A stretch of 64,000 nucleotides of DNA, from positions 186,001 through 250,000 of the forward strand of contig NZ_ALJF01000023.1 in the NCBI RefSeq assembly GCF_000300855.1, written 5' to 3'. The number at the start of each line of letters is the position of its first letter. The stretch's first letter is position 1. The DNA comes from Agrobacterium albertimagni AOL15. GTDB lineage: Bacteria; Pseudomonadota; Alphaproteobacteria; Rhizobiales; Rhizobiaceae. Both the position numbers and the translations under genes were made by a program. Positions 1 through 7,185 of this stretch are shown here, in pieces. The notes beneath the pieces were generated by a model that worked only from the letters and a program-made list of their open reading frames with translations, ran no database searches and had not been told where the DNA came from.

Positions 1-6
1 GCCTAT

Positions 7-747
7 TTATCGGATTATTCCGAGCCGAATCGATTCGGCGATCAGTTGCGCACGGTTCACGGAATTCAACTTGCGGCTCGCCGCCGCGATTTCGTGCTGA
101 ACCGTTTTCTCCGAGATTCCAAGAATTTGGCCAATCTCCCAATTGGTCTTGCCGGCCGCGCACCAGAGAATAACCTCGCGTTCGCGCGGCGTGACCTTGG
201 CCGCAACAGCCGCGCTGCGCTCGCTGCTATCGACGAGGAAGGCACGCAACCGGTTGTGCGCGTAAATTGAAACGATGTGCAGCGCACCGCGCTGCTCGCT
301 GGACAGCTCGACCTTGCGCGCACCGAAGGTGACGATCGCCTGAAAGCCGCCGACGGAATGGAGCGGCACACTGTAACCATCCAGCATTCCGAACTCGGTG
401 GCCTCGTTCATGACGCGCTTGGCGGAGCGACTGAGCGGCTTGTCGGCCAGCGCTTCCGACCAGACGAAGGCCTCGTTCGACATCTTGGTCCGGTAGATCA
501 CCGGATCGACATGCACGTAATTTTCTTCCACGTAACGCTCGAACCAGCCTTCCGGCCAGGCATTCAGCATGAAATAGGGATCGATTCGCTCACCCGGGAG
601 CGGGATGCCGGACACCGCATAGCAATCCATGCCGAAGGCCCCCGCCACCTTGCCAAGGCAGGCAAGCACTTCGTCATTGTCGCGCGCGCGCGACGACTCG
701 GTGATAAAATCGAACATCGCATTGGCTGTCGCCTGCCTGTCTGACAT
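7..747 (-). CDS. LuxR-family regulator with AHL-binding domain
   Basis: Transcription factor of the LuxR/TraR type: an N-terminal autoinducer-binding domain (about residues 15-165) and a C-terminal LuxR helix-turn-helix (about 180-246). The six residues that line the acyl-homoserine-lactone pocket in TraR (W57, Y61, D70, P71, W85, G113) are all present with identical spacing as W68, Y72, D81, P82, W96 and G124. The HTH carries the usual TPREREV start. I chose the ATG at 747 because an AGGG sits five bases upstream; a TTG start 12 bases earlier is also open. No luxI synthase is visible, so this is either a LuxR solo or its partner lies outside the window. AHL responsiveness is inferred from the residues only. 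Confidence 0.85.
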   Translation of the reverse strand: MSDRQATANAMFDFITESSRARDNDEVLACLGKVAGAFGMDCYAVSGIPLPGERIDPYFMLNAWPEGWFERYVEENYVHVDPVIYRTKMSNEAFVWSEALADKPLSRSAKRVMNEATEFGMLDGYSVPLHSVGGFQAIVTFGARKVELSSEQRGALHIVSIYAHNRLRAFLVDSSERSAAVAAKVTPREREVILWCAAGKTNWEIGQILGISEKTVQHEIAAASRKLNSVNRAQLIAESIRLGIIR

Positions 748-915
748 CCGCACCCTCAAGATAGCCAGTCATCACATCTGTGACTTCTAGCACAGCCCGC
801 GACCGGCCGATCCGATTAACATTGGATTTCCAAGGGTATTGGCGAAGGTTAATGTTGCAGTCCCGCGGGACCTCCCAGCAAAGCGATAGCGTTCGCCGAC
901 GCGCTTTGACCCGGT
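748..915. promoter_or_regulatory. luxR upstream region with 12-bp palindrome
   Basis: Non-coding interval between lysE and the luxR-type gene; it should carry the luxR promoter. A perfect 12-bp palindrome, GTCCCGCGGGAC, lies at 860-871, about 110 bases upstream of the luxR start. It is shorter than a typical 18-20 bp lux box and has no poly-T tail, so its role (operator or weak terminator for lysE) is not decided. Confidence 0.35.
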
Positions 916-1539
916 TCAGATGGCGTTTAACACGGCATGCAACAGGGCAAAGATGCCGAAGGCGATCAGAATGCCCGCAGAGATCCGGCTGACCAGCGTC
1001 GCAAAACCCTCGGGGAGCCGTGTTCGCACCACGGTCACGGCGCCGCTCAGGAAGAACCACCAGGCAAGCGAGCCGAGGAAGACACCCGCCACCAGCAGCA
1101 CGCCGGCCCAACCGCCCTCGCCCGCCGCAAGCCCCAATCCGGCAAAAATCGCTGCAAAGGATAGGATCGTCGCGGGATTGGCGATGGTGAGCAGGAAGGT
1201 CGCGGCAATCGTCGACAGCAGGCCGCGCGCCTGAACCTTGGCTGCGGAGACCGCTGAGCGCGGCTTCAGCCCAGCAATGCCAAGATAGATCAAGAACAGG
1301 CCGCCTAAGACCTGCAAGGGAAACTCGAGCCAGCCGAGATAGGATCCGAGTGCGGTGAAGCCGGCCGCAGCAAGAGCCGCATAGACGCCGTCGGCGATCG
1401 CGGTGCCCAACCCTCCGGCAACGCCGGCCCAGAAGCCACGCTCCAGCGTGCGGTTGATGCAGAGCGCTCCGATCGGCCCGAGTGGGGCGGCTATCGCCAC
1501 CCCAAGTACGAGGCCCTTGCCGAAGAGGAGCGCATCCAT
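916..1539 (-). CDS. LysE/RhtB family amino-acid exporter
   Basis: Inner-membrane exporter of the LysE superfamily, 207 residues, the usual length. Several hydrophobic segments cover nearly the whole chain; the N-terminal PLGPIGALC stretch after helix 1 is the family hallmark (P-x-GP). It starts one base after the stop of the upstream Lrp-type regulator on the same strand, so the two form an operon. This is the common arrangement in which an Lrp/AsnC protein senses an amino acid and controls its efflux. The substrate cannot be read from the sequence. Confidence 0.88.
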   Translation of the reverse strand: MDALLFGKGLVLGVAIAAPLGPIGALCINRTLERGFWAGVAGGLGTAIADGVYAALAAAGFTALGSYLGWLEFPLQVLGGLFLIYLGIAGLKPRSAVSAAKVQARGLLSTIAATFLLTIANPATILSFAAIFAGLGLAAGEGGWAGVLLVAGVFLGSLAWWFFLSGAVTVVRTRLPEGFATLVSRISAGILIAFGIFALLHAVLNAI

Positions 1540-1540
1540 G

Positions 1541-1990
1541 TCAATCGGTGCCGATTACATAACTGCGTTCGCTTGCCGTCGACAGCGCGATCATCGTCTC
1601 GCTTCGGGCAATCAGGCGCTCGCCCTTCAGATCGGCGAGGAATGTCTCGATGCCCGTAAGGTCGGCAGTTCGGATCTTCAGCATATAGGACCAGCTGCCC
1701 GTCACATGGTGACATTCGAGCACGGCCGGGTGGGATTCGGCGTAATCGCGGAAGGCAGCCTGTTCGGTGTCCTGCGGAAGTGTCACCAGCATGAAGGCAG
1801 TGATCGGCAGGCCAAGCGCTGCCGGATCCACCTCCAGCGTGAAACGCTTGATGGCTCCCGACGCGACAAGACGACGGATGCGTTCATTGACGGCGGAGGG
1901 AGAAAGCCCTACCACATCCCCGATGCTCGCAAGCGAACGGCGGGCATCTTCAGCCAAGAGATCGATAATTTTGCGGTCACTGGTATCCAT
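1541..1990 (-). CDS. Lrp/AsnC family transcriptional regulator
   Basis: Leucine-responsive-type regulator, 149 residues. An N-terminal helix-turn-helix (about residues 5-50, LASIGDVVGLSPSAVNERIR) is followed by the RAM ligand-binding domain (about 65-140, with CHHVTGSWSYMLKI). It is immediately upstream of and probably cotranscribed with the LysE-type exporter, which it likely regulates. The ligand is unknown. Confidence 0.92.
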   Translation of the reverse strand: MDTSDRKIIDLLAEDARRSLASIGDVVGLSPSAVNERIRRLVASGAIKRFTLEVDPAALGLPITAFMLVTLPQDTEQAAFRDYAESHPAVLECHHVTGSWSYMLKIRTADLTGIETFLADLKGERLIARSETMIALSTASERSYVIGTD

Positions 1991-2072
1991 GACCGCAGTT
2001 TATTTGCGTAAATCGATATTCCGCAAGATAATTCTTCGAATTACGGCGAAAAAGAGAATTCCCGCACGACGA

Positions 2073-2086
2073 GAGCCGCGCGGCTC
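2073..2086. repeat. 14-bp GC palindrome downstream of sufA
   Basis: Perfect palindrome GAGCCGCGCGGCTC just past the sufA stop codon. On the minus strand it is followed, after some 20 bases, by a short T run, so it could be a poor terminator for sufA; no ideal U tract is present. Confidence 0.35.
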
Positions 2087-2100
2087 ATCTCGAGTCTAGC

Positions 2101-2487
2101 TCAGGCAGGTGCGGCCTGGCGCTGCTTTGCGAGCTCGGTGAGATCGGCCGCCTTTAACTCCACGGATTCGCCGCAGCCGCAGGCAGAGGTCTGATTCGGG
2201 TTGTGGAAGGTGAAACCGGACCGCAGCGTGGTCGTCTCGAAACCCATTTCCGTGCCCAGCAGATAAAGAACTGCGGCCGGATCGATCCAAACGGAAGCGC
2301 CGTACTTTTCGATACGGTCATCCTTCGGATTGGGTTCGGTGACCAGATCGATGGTGTATTCCATCCCGGCGCAGCCACCCTTCTTAATGCCCACGCGGAT
2401 GCCCTTTGCATCGGGACCGGAATTCTCGACGATCGCCTTGACGCGTGCAGCAGCCGCATCGCTCATGGTCATTACCTGAAAGCCCAT
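2101..2487 (-). CDS. sufA: A-type Fe-S carrier SufA
   Basis: A-type Fe-S scaffold/carrier of the HesB/IscA family, 128 residues. The three cluster-ligating cysteines are present: C39 in KKGGCAGMEY and C103/C105 in SACGCGES. The start at 2487 (MGFQVMT) is preferred because GGAG lies nine bases upstream; an in-frame start 21 bases earlier is possible. It would normally end the suf operon, but here it is separated from the DUF59 gene by more than 4 kb holding the rut operon on the opposite strand. It must therefore have its own promoter, for which the FNR-type box at 2622-2635 is a candidate regulator. Confidence 0.93.
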   Translation of the reverse strand: MGFQVMTMSDAAAARVKAIVENSGPDAKGIRVGIKKGGCAGMEYTIDLVTEPNPKDDRIEKYGASVWIDPAAVLYLLGTEMGFETTTLRSGFTFHNPNQTSACGCGESVELKAADLTELAKQRQAAPA

Positions 2488-2621
2488 CGGCACAGTCTCC
2501 ATCAACAACCGGGTTCAAGGTCCGGCGTTTCTCCTGGCAATGTAAGGGAGGCGCCTCGCCGGTTCAATAGCTTAAGCCCGTCACACGCCGCACGAGCGGC
2601 GCGTTGCGGACAGGCCTGTGT

Positions 2622-2635
2622 TTGATGATGATCAA
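2622..2635. promoter_or_regulatory. FNR/FixK-type anaerobox
   Basis: TTGATGATGATCAA is an exact match to the Fnr/FixK/FnrN consensus TTGAT-N4-ATCAA. It lies 135 bp upstream of sufA (minus strand) and about 240 bp upstream of the rut promoter (plus strand). Which gene it serves is not clear: no good -10 at the canonical -41.5 distance is seen on either strand. Confidence 0.45.
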
Positions 2636-2794
2636 TCCTTGGGCATGACAGGACCACCCGGAAAACGTGATCTTTATCAGAAGCTTGAAACCCGCCTTTG
2701 CATGCGCCCCTCCTCGACGGCGATCAAAAATATTGCAGCGCACAGCGGAAACGGATGCAAACTCGGGCAAAGGGTTTCGAAATCGATCGAAATT

Positions 2795-2810
2795 TTGACC
2801 ATTCGGTAAA
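2795..2810. promoter_or_regulatory. RutR-type operator upstream of rutA
   Basis: TTGACCATTCGGTAAA matches 12 of the 14 fixed positions of the E. coli RutR box TTGACCA-N2-TGGTCAA. It lies about 50 bp upstream of the sigma54 promoter of the rut operon. No rutR gene is in the window, so the regulator would have to be encoded elsewhere. Confidence 0.6.
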
Positions 2811-2860
2811 TTAATTCTCCGAACCAACACCAAGTCATTGTTCGTCCTTAATATTTCAGA

Positions 2861-2877
2861 CTGGCACAGCGATTGCT
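2861..2877 (+). promoter_or_regulatory. sigma54 promoter of rut operon
   Basis: CTGGCACAGCGATTGCT matches 12 of 13 fixed positions of the -24/-12 consensus YTGGCACGRNNNTTGCW. The invariant GG (2863-2864) and GC (2875-2876) are separated by exactly 10 bp. Transcription should begin near 2888, about 47 bases before rutA. This implies nitrogen control (NtrC/RpoN), as known for E. coli rut. I could not identify a convincing NtrC binding site upstream. Confidence 0.75.
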
Positions 2878-2934
2878 TCGTTCTCTGGGAAACAAAAAAG
2901 GCGCCTGGCGCGCCTCCAGAAGCGGAGAACAGAT

Positions 2935-4026
2935 ATGGAAATCGGCGTCTTTATCCCGATCGGCAACAATGGCTGGCTGCTGTCGGAGAATGCCCCGCAA
3001 TACAAGCCGAGCTTCGAGCTCAACAAGGCGATTACGCTCAAGGCCGAAGAATACGGCTTCGATTTCGCGCTTTCGATGATCAAGCTGCGCGGTTTCGGCG
3101 GCAAGACGGAGTTCTGGGACTATAACCTGGAAAGCTTCACGCTGATGGCAGGCCTCGCCGCCGTCACCTCGAAGATCAAGCTCTTCGGCACCGCCGCGAC
3201 CCTGATCATGCCGCCGGCGATCGTTGCGCGGATGGCAACCACGATCGATTCGATCTCGAACGGCCGCTTCGGCGTCAATCTGGTCACCGGCTGGCAGCGC
3301 CCCGAATACAGCCAGATGGGCCTCTGGCCCGGCGACGACTATTTCTCCGACCGCTACGAATACCTCACCGAATACACAACCGTCTTGAAGGACCTGCTGA
3401 CGACGGGCCAGTCGGACCTCAAGGGCAAACATTTCCAGATGGATGATTGCCGGATGAAGCCGATCCCGGAAGGCGATGTGAAGCTGATCTGCGCCGGCTC
3501 CTCCAATTCTGGAATGGCTTTTTCGGCTCAGTTTGCCGACTACAGCTTCTGCTTCGGCGTCGGCGTCAACACGCCCAAGGCCTTTGCGCCAACCAATGAG
3601 CGCCTGCTTGCCGCCACCGAGAAGACCGGACGCGACGTGCGCTCCTTCGTGCTCACCATGGTGATCGCCGAGGAAACCACCGAAGAAGCCTTTGCCAAGT
3701 GGGAGCACTACAAGGCAGGCGCCGATGAGGAAGCCATCAAATGGCTCGGCCTGCAGAGTGCCATCGACACCAAGTCGGGCTCCGACACCAATGTCCGCCA
3801 CATGGCGAACCCTGTCTCTGCCGTCAACATCAACATGGGCACGCTGATCGGCTCCTATGCGGAAGTCGCCGCCATGCTCGACGAGATGAGCGAAGTGCCC
3901 GGCACCGGCGGCGTTATGCTGACCTTCGACGACTTCCTCGAAGGCATCGAGAAGTTCGGCAAATACGTGCAGCCGCTGATGAAGAGCCGCGCTCATGTGA
4001 ACCAGATGCTGGAGGCCGCGGAATGA
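2935..4026 (+). CDS. rutA: pyrimidine monooxygenase RutA
   Basis: FMN-dependent luciferase-like monooxygenase that opens the uracil ring by adding oxygen to give ureidoacrylate peracid; first step of the Rut pathway, cytoplasmic. 363 residues, the usual length. The start [18 protein letters not shown] is characteristic of RutA, and the TIM-barrel bacterial luciferase fold extends to about residue 340 ([27 protein letters not shown]). GGAG lies seven bases before the ATG. First gene of the operon; the stop overlaps the rutB start (ATGA). Confidence 0.96.
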   Translation: MEIGVFIPIGNNGWLLSENAPQYKPSFELNKAITLKAEEYGFDFALSMIKLRGFGGKTEFWDYNLESFTLMAGLAAVTSKIKLFGTAATLIMPPAIVARMATTIDSISNGRFGVNLVTGWQRPEYSQMGLWPGDDYFSDRYEYLTEYTTVLKDLLTTGQSDLKGKHFQMDDCRMKPIPEGDVKLICAGSSNSGMAFSAQFADYSFCFGVGVNTPKAFAPTNERLLAATEKTGRDVRSFVLTMVIAEETTEEAFAKWEHYKAGADEEAIKWLGLQSAIDTKSGSDTNVRHMANPVSAVNINMGTLIGSYAEVAAMLDEMSEVPGTGGVMLTFDDFLEGIEKFGKYVQPLMKSRAHVNQMLEAAE

Positions 4027-4769
4027 GCGAGGCCGTTGTAGCCGGCTATCAGCCACGTCCGGAGCTGACCAAGAGCGTCACGCTTCCCGCCCGCCCCGAG
4101 CCAATCACGCTCAAGCCGTCGGAAACGGCGGTCGTCGTGGTCGACATGCAGAATGCCTATTCGACTGAAGGCGGCTATGTCGATCTCGCCGGTTTCGACA
4201 TAGCGGGCGCGAAGGGCACGATCGCCAATATCAAGAAGACGCTCGATGCCGCGCGCGAAGCCGGCGTGCTAGTCGTCTATTTTCAGAACGGCTGGGACCC
4301 TGACTATGTCGAGGCCGGCGGCCCCGGTTCACCCAACTGGCACAAGTCGAATGCACTCAAAACCATGCGCAAGCGGCCCGAGTTGCAGGGGCAACTGCTC
4401 GCCAAGGGCACCTGGGACTATGCGATCGTCGACGAGCTGCAGCCTAAGCCAGGTGATATCCTGGTACCGAAGAGCCGCTATTCCGGCTTCTTCAACACCA
4501 ACATGGACAGCGTGCTCAGAGCCCGCGGCATCCGCAACCTCGTCTTTGTCGGCATTGCCACCAATGTCTGCGTCGAAAGCTCGCTGCGCGATGCCTTCCA
4601 CCTCGAATATTTCGGCGTGATGCTCGAGGACGCGACCCATCACCTCGGTCCCGACTTCATCCAACAGGCGACCGTCTACAATGTCGAAAAATTCTTCGGC
4701 TGGGTGGCGACCGTCAACGACTTCTGCGGTGCGATCGGACAGGCAGCGCCTGCCGATGCAGCCGAATGA
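4023..4769 (+). CDS. rutB: ureidoacrylate amidohydrolase RutB
   Basis: Isochorismatase-superfamily amidohydrolase, 248 residues, that hydrolyses (peroxy)ureidoacrylate to aminoacrylate and carbamate. The triad is visible: D41 ([10 protein letters not shown]), K150 (VPKSRYSGF) and C183 ([14 protein letters not shown]). The ATG at 4023 overlaps the rutA stop codon by four bases, so translation is probably coupled. An in-frame upstream extension inside rutA is not part of the gene. Confidence 0.95.
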   Translation: MSEAVVAGYQPRPELTKSVTLPARPEPITLKPSETAVVVVDMQNAYSTEGGYVDLAGFDIAGAKGTIANIKKTLDAAREAGVLVVYFQNGWDPDYVEAGGPGSPNWHKSNALKTMRKRPELQGQLLAKGTWDYAIVDELQPKPGDILVPKSRYSGFFNTNMDSVLRARGIRNLVFVGIATNVCVESSLRDAFHLEYFGVMLEDATHHLGPDFIQQATVYNVEKFFGWVATVNDFCGAIGQAAPADAAE

Positions 4770-4798
4770 TCATCCCACCAATCAAGGAGAGTGTGAGA

Positions 4799-5188
4799 AT
4801 GCCCAAGACCATCGTCGTCCCCGAAGGCACATCCAAGCCGCTTGCCCCCTACTCGCCCGGCACGCTTGCCGATGGCATTCTCTATGTCTCGGGGACCCTT
4901 CCCTTCGACAAGAACAATGACGTCGTGCATGTCGGCGACGCCGCCGCACAGACACGCCATGTGCTGGAGACGATCAAGTCCGTCATCGAGACTGCCGGCG
5001 GCACCATGCAGGACGTCACCATGAACCACATCTTCGTCACCGACTGGGCCAATTACCAGGCGGTCAACAAGGTCTATGCGGAATACTTCCCCAGCAACGA
5101 ACCAGCGCGTTACTGCGTGCAGTGCGGGTTGGTGAAGCCGGATGCGCTGGTCGAGATCGCGACGGTTGCGCATATCGGGAAGAAGTGA
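4799..5188 (+). CDS. rutC: aminoacrylate deaminase-like RutC (RidA family)
   Basis: RidA/YjgF-family protein, 129 residues, acting on 3-aminoacrylate in uracil catabolism. The N-terminus [21 protein letters not shown] and the C-terminal [16 protein letters not shown] fit RutC. An AAGGAG nine bases upstream fixes the start at 4799, 29 bases after rutB; a longer in-frame reading from 4766 would overlap rutB. It is followed not by rutD but by a 226-base palindromic repeat region. Confidence 0.94.
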   Translation: MPKTIVVPEGTSKPLAPYSPGTLADGILYVSGTLPFDKNNDVVHVGDAAAQTRHVLETIKSVIETAGGTMQDVTMNHIFVTDWANYQAVNKVYAEYFPSNEPARYCVQCGLVKPDALVEIATVAHIGKK

Positions 5189-5207
5189 GCGGCGGTTAGG
5201 TTGGAGG

Positions 5208-5392
5208 GCGGCTTACCCCCCTCTGGCCTGCCGGCCATCTCCCCCATACGGGGGGAGATGGCAAACCGCGGACCTCACCAGAACCCGCCAAACTTGATCA
5301 TCGTGCTCCCCAGAATCGGGCAAATCGCTGCCGCTCGGTGCTATCCCCCCTTGTGGGGGAGATGTCCGCCAGGACAGAGGGGGGTGCCAACC
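5208..5392. repeat. RIME-like palindromic intergenic repeat
   Basis: Two related palindromic modules in inverted orientation. The left one (about 5213-5265) has a C-rich arm, a CTGCCGGCCATCT core and CCCCC/GGGGG arms around ATAC. The right one (about 5340-5390) is close to its reverse complement, with GTCCGCCAGGAC at the core. This fits the Rhizobium-specific intergenic mosaic elements (RIME) described in Rhizobiaceae. It interrupts the rut operon between rutC and rutD, and the transcript could fold into strong hairpins here, possibly lowering rutD/rutF expression or stabilising the upstream message. Confidence 0.7.
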
Positions 5393-5414
5393 CGCCGCAA
5401 CACATGGAAAGACC

Positions 5415-6200
5415 ATGCATTACGACATTCACGGCCTGACCTCCCCCGATGCGCCGACCATCCTGCTCTCGTCAGGCCTCGGCGGCTCGGGCGGCTATTG
5501 GGCTCCACAGATCCCTGCCCTGTCGACACGCTTCCGCGTCATCACCTACGACCATCGTGGCTGCGGGAAAACCGGCGGCGAGGTGCCAGAGGTTGGCGGC
5601 ATTTCCGCCATGGCCGATGACGTGCTCGAGATCGTCGAGACGCTGAAGCTCGAGAAATTCCACTTCATGGGTCATGCGCTGGGTGGCCTGATCGGGCTGG
5701 ATCTGGCGCTGCGCCGGCCGGAACTGATCGAGAGCCTCGTGCTGATCAATGCCTGGAGCAAGGCCGATCCGCATTCGGGCCGCTGCTTCGATGTCCGCAT
5801 TGCGCTCCTGGAAAACGCCGGTGTCGAGGCCTTCGTCAAGGCGCAGCCACTGTTTCTTTATCCAGCCATCTACATGGCGGACAATCCGGAGAAGATGGCC
5901 GCGGAAGAGGCGCACGCGCTCGCCCATTTCCAGGGTCGCGACAATATCCTACAGCGGATTGCGGCACTGCGCGCCTTTGATGTCGACGACCGTCTCGGCG
6001 AGATCCAAACGCCGACTCTGGTGATTGCCACCCGTGACGACCTGCTCGTCCCCTATTCACGGTCGCTGCGCCTCGCAGAAAGCCTGCCAAACGCAAATCT
6101 CGTGCTCACCGTCGCCGGTGGACATGCCGTCAACGTCACCTATCCGCAAACATTCAACAGCGCGGTGATCGACTTCCTGTCGACCCTCGAACACGCTTGA
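5415..6200 (+). CDS. rutD: RutD, alpha/beta-fold aminoacrylate hydrolase-like
   Basis: Alpha/beta-hydrolase-fold protein, 261 residues, proposed to speed aminoacrylate hydrolysis in the Rut pathway. The nucleophile elbow reads GHALGG with alanine (A88) where a serine is expected, and E. coli RutD has the same change, so this supports RutD rather than a generic esterase. Other RutD-like stretches are [17 protein letters not shown] and GGHAVNVT. It lies downstream of the RIME-like repeat and ends against rutF. Confidence 0.92.
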   Translation: MHYDIHGLTSPDAPTILLSSGLGGSGGYWAPQIPALSTRFRVITYDHRGCGKTGGEVPEVGGISAMADDVLEIVETLKLEKFHFMGHALGGLIGLDLALRRPELIESLVLINAWSKADPHSGRCFDVRIALLENAGVEAFVKAQPLFLYPAIYMADNPEKMAAEEAHALAHFQGRDNILQRIAALRAFDVDDRLGEIQTPTLVIATRDDLLVPYSRSLRLAESLPNANLVLTVAGGHAVNVTYPQTFNSAVIDFLSTLEHA

Positions 6201-6211
6201 AGGAAACACCC

Positions 6212-6733
6212 ATGCTGGCCACCAAGACCATAGCCCCTGTTGCCTCCGAAGGCAGCTCGCCGGAGGTGAGTGCGGCTTATCGCAACGGCATGGCCCGCCT
6301 CGCCGCAGCCGTGACCATCGTCACCACCGATGGCCCTGCCGGACGTGCGGGCTTCGCAGCAACTGCCGTCACCAGCGTCTCCGACAATCCGCCGACGCTG
6401 CTGGTCTGCCTCAACAAGGGCTCATCCGCCTATCCTGCCGTCAGCGCCAACGGGTTCGTTTCGGTCAACGTGCTTTCCGCGGAGCACGAACCCGTCAGCC
6501 GCCTCTTCGGTGGCAAGACGCCGGTCGATGAACGCTTCGCTGCCGCCACCTGGGAGACGACAGAGACCGGCACGCCGCGCCTCGTCGATGCGCTCGTCTC
6601 ATTCGAATGCCGGATCTCGGAAGTGCATGACGGCAGCACCCATGAAGTGCTGTTCTGCGAAGCCCTCGACGTCACCACCCGCGAAGACGGCCAGGCGCTG
6701 GTCTATTTCGACCGGGGCTATCGCACCGTCTGA
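6212..6733 (+). CDS. rutF: FMN reductase RutF
   Basis: Flavin reductase (flavin_Reduct domain, about residues 25-170) that supplies FMNH2 to RutA using NADH. 173 residues from the ATG at 6212, which has AAGGAA about six bases upstream; an in-frame TTG at 6197 overlaps the rutD stop. Family features are [19 protein letters not shown] and FVSVNVLS. Last gene of the cluster: rutE (malonic semialdehyde reductase) and rutG (permease) do not follow. Confidence 0.94.
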   Translation: MLATKTIAPVASEGSSPEVSAAYRNGMARLAAAVTIVTTDGPAGRAGFAATAVTSVSDNPPTLLVCLNKGSSAYPAVSANGFVSVNVLSAEHEPVSRLFGGKTPVDERFAAATWETTETGTPRLVDALVSFECRISEVHDGSTHEVLFCEALDVTTREDGQALVYFDRGYRTV

Positions 6734-6752
6734 ACAGCTATACCTAAACGCA

Positions 6753-6779
6753 AAACGGCCCGCGCAAGGCGGGCCGTTT
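6753..6779. terminator. shared terminator between rutF and suf operon
   Basis: Perfect 11-bp stem AAACGGCCCGC / GCGGGCCGTTT with a 5-base loop, flanked by A-rich and T-rich sides. It can end both the rut operon (plus) and the suf operon (minus, last stop at 6799). Confidence 0.85.
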
Positions 6780-6798
6780 CGTTGATAGCCTAATTCAC

Positions 6799-7173
6799 TT
6801 AGTACCAGCCGACGGCGACCTGCGCCTCTTCGGACATGCGGTCCGGCGTCCACGGCGGGTCAAAGCTCATTTCCACTTCGACGCCCGACACGCCTTCGAC
6901 CGAACCGACGGCGTTCTCGACCCAGCCCGGCATTTCGCCGGCAACCGGGCACCCCGGGGCGGTCAGGGTCATGACGATCTTCACCGTGCGGTCGTCCTCG
7001 ATGTCGATCTTGTAGATCAGGCCGAGTTCGAAGATGTCGGAGGGAATTTCCGGATCGTAGACCGTCTTCAGCGCGGCGATGATATCGTCCGACAGGCGGG
7101 CGACTTCGTCCGCCGGGATCGCTGTGTGGATGATGCCGTCGCGGACATCGGGCTTGGTTTCGGTGTCACTCAT
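6799..7173 (-). CDS. SUF-system DUF59 protein (SufT-like)
   Basis: MIP18/DUF59 family Fe-S assembly factor, 124 residues, encoded directly after sufS. The DUF59 core spans about residues 25-100 (LKTVYDPEIPSDIFELGLIY, MTLTAPGCPVAGEMPGW), including the conserved cysteine in TAPGCP, and the C-terminus PDRMSEEAQVAVGWY is typical of the suf-linked form. The start at 7173 is preferred, with GAGGA nine bases upstream; an ATG three codons earlier abuts the same Shine-Dalgarno. Now the last gene of the operon, because sufA has been separated from it. Confidence 0.9.
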   Translation of the reverse strand: MSDTETKPDVRDGIIHTAIPADEVARLSDDIIAALKTVYDPEIPSDIFELGLIYKIDIEDDRTVKIVMTLTAPGCPVAGEMPGWVENAVGSVEGVSGVEVEMSFDPPWTPDRMSEEAQVAVGWY

Positions 7174-7185
7174 GGTGTTCATTCC

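Noticed and set aside
2640-2790. NtrC binding sites upstream of the sigma54 promoter
   Set aside because: TGCA-type half-sites occur (near 2700, 2733 and 2755), but none pairs into a convincing NtrC palindrome, so no site is annotated.
2848-4056. 402-residue minus-strand open frame opposite rutA
   Set aside because: rutA on plus has the full family sequence, Shine-Dalgarno and promoter; the reverse frame has no domain.
5415-6200. RutD called as inactive because its nucleophile serine is alanine
   Set aside because: Alanine at this place is also found in E. coli RutD, so it is a family feature and not a defect.
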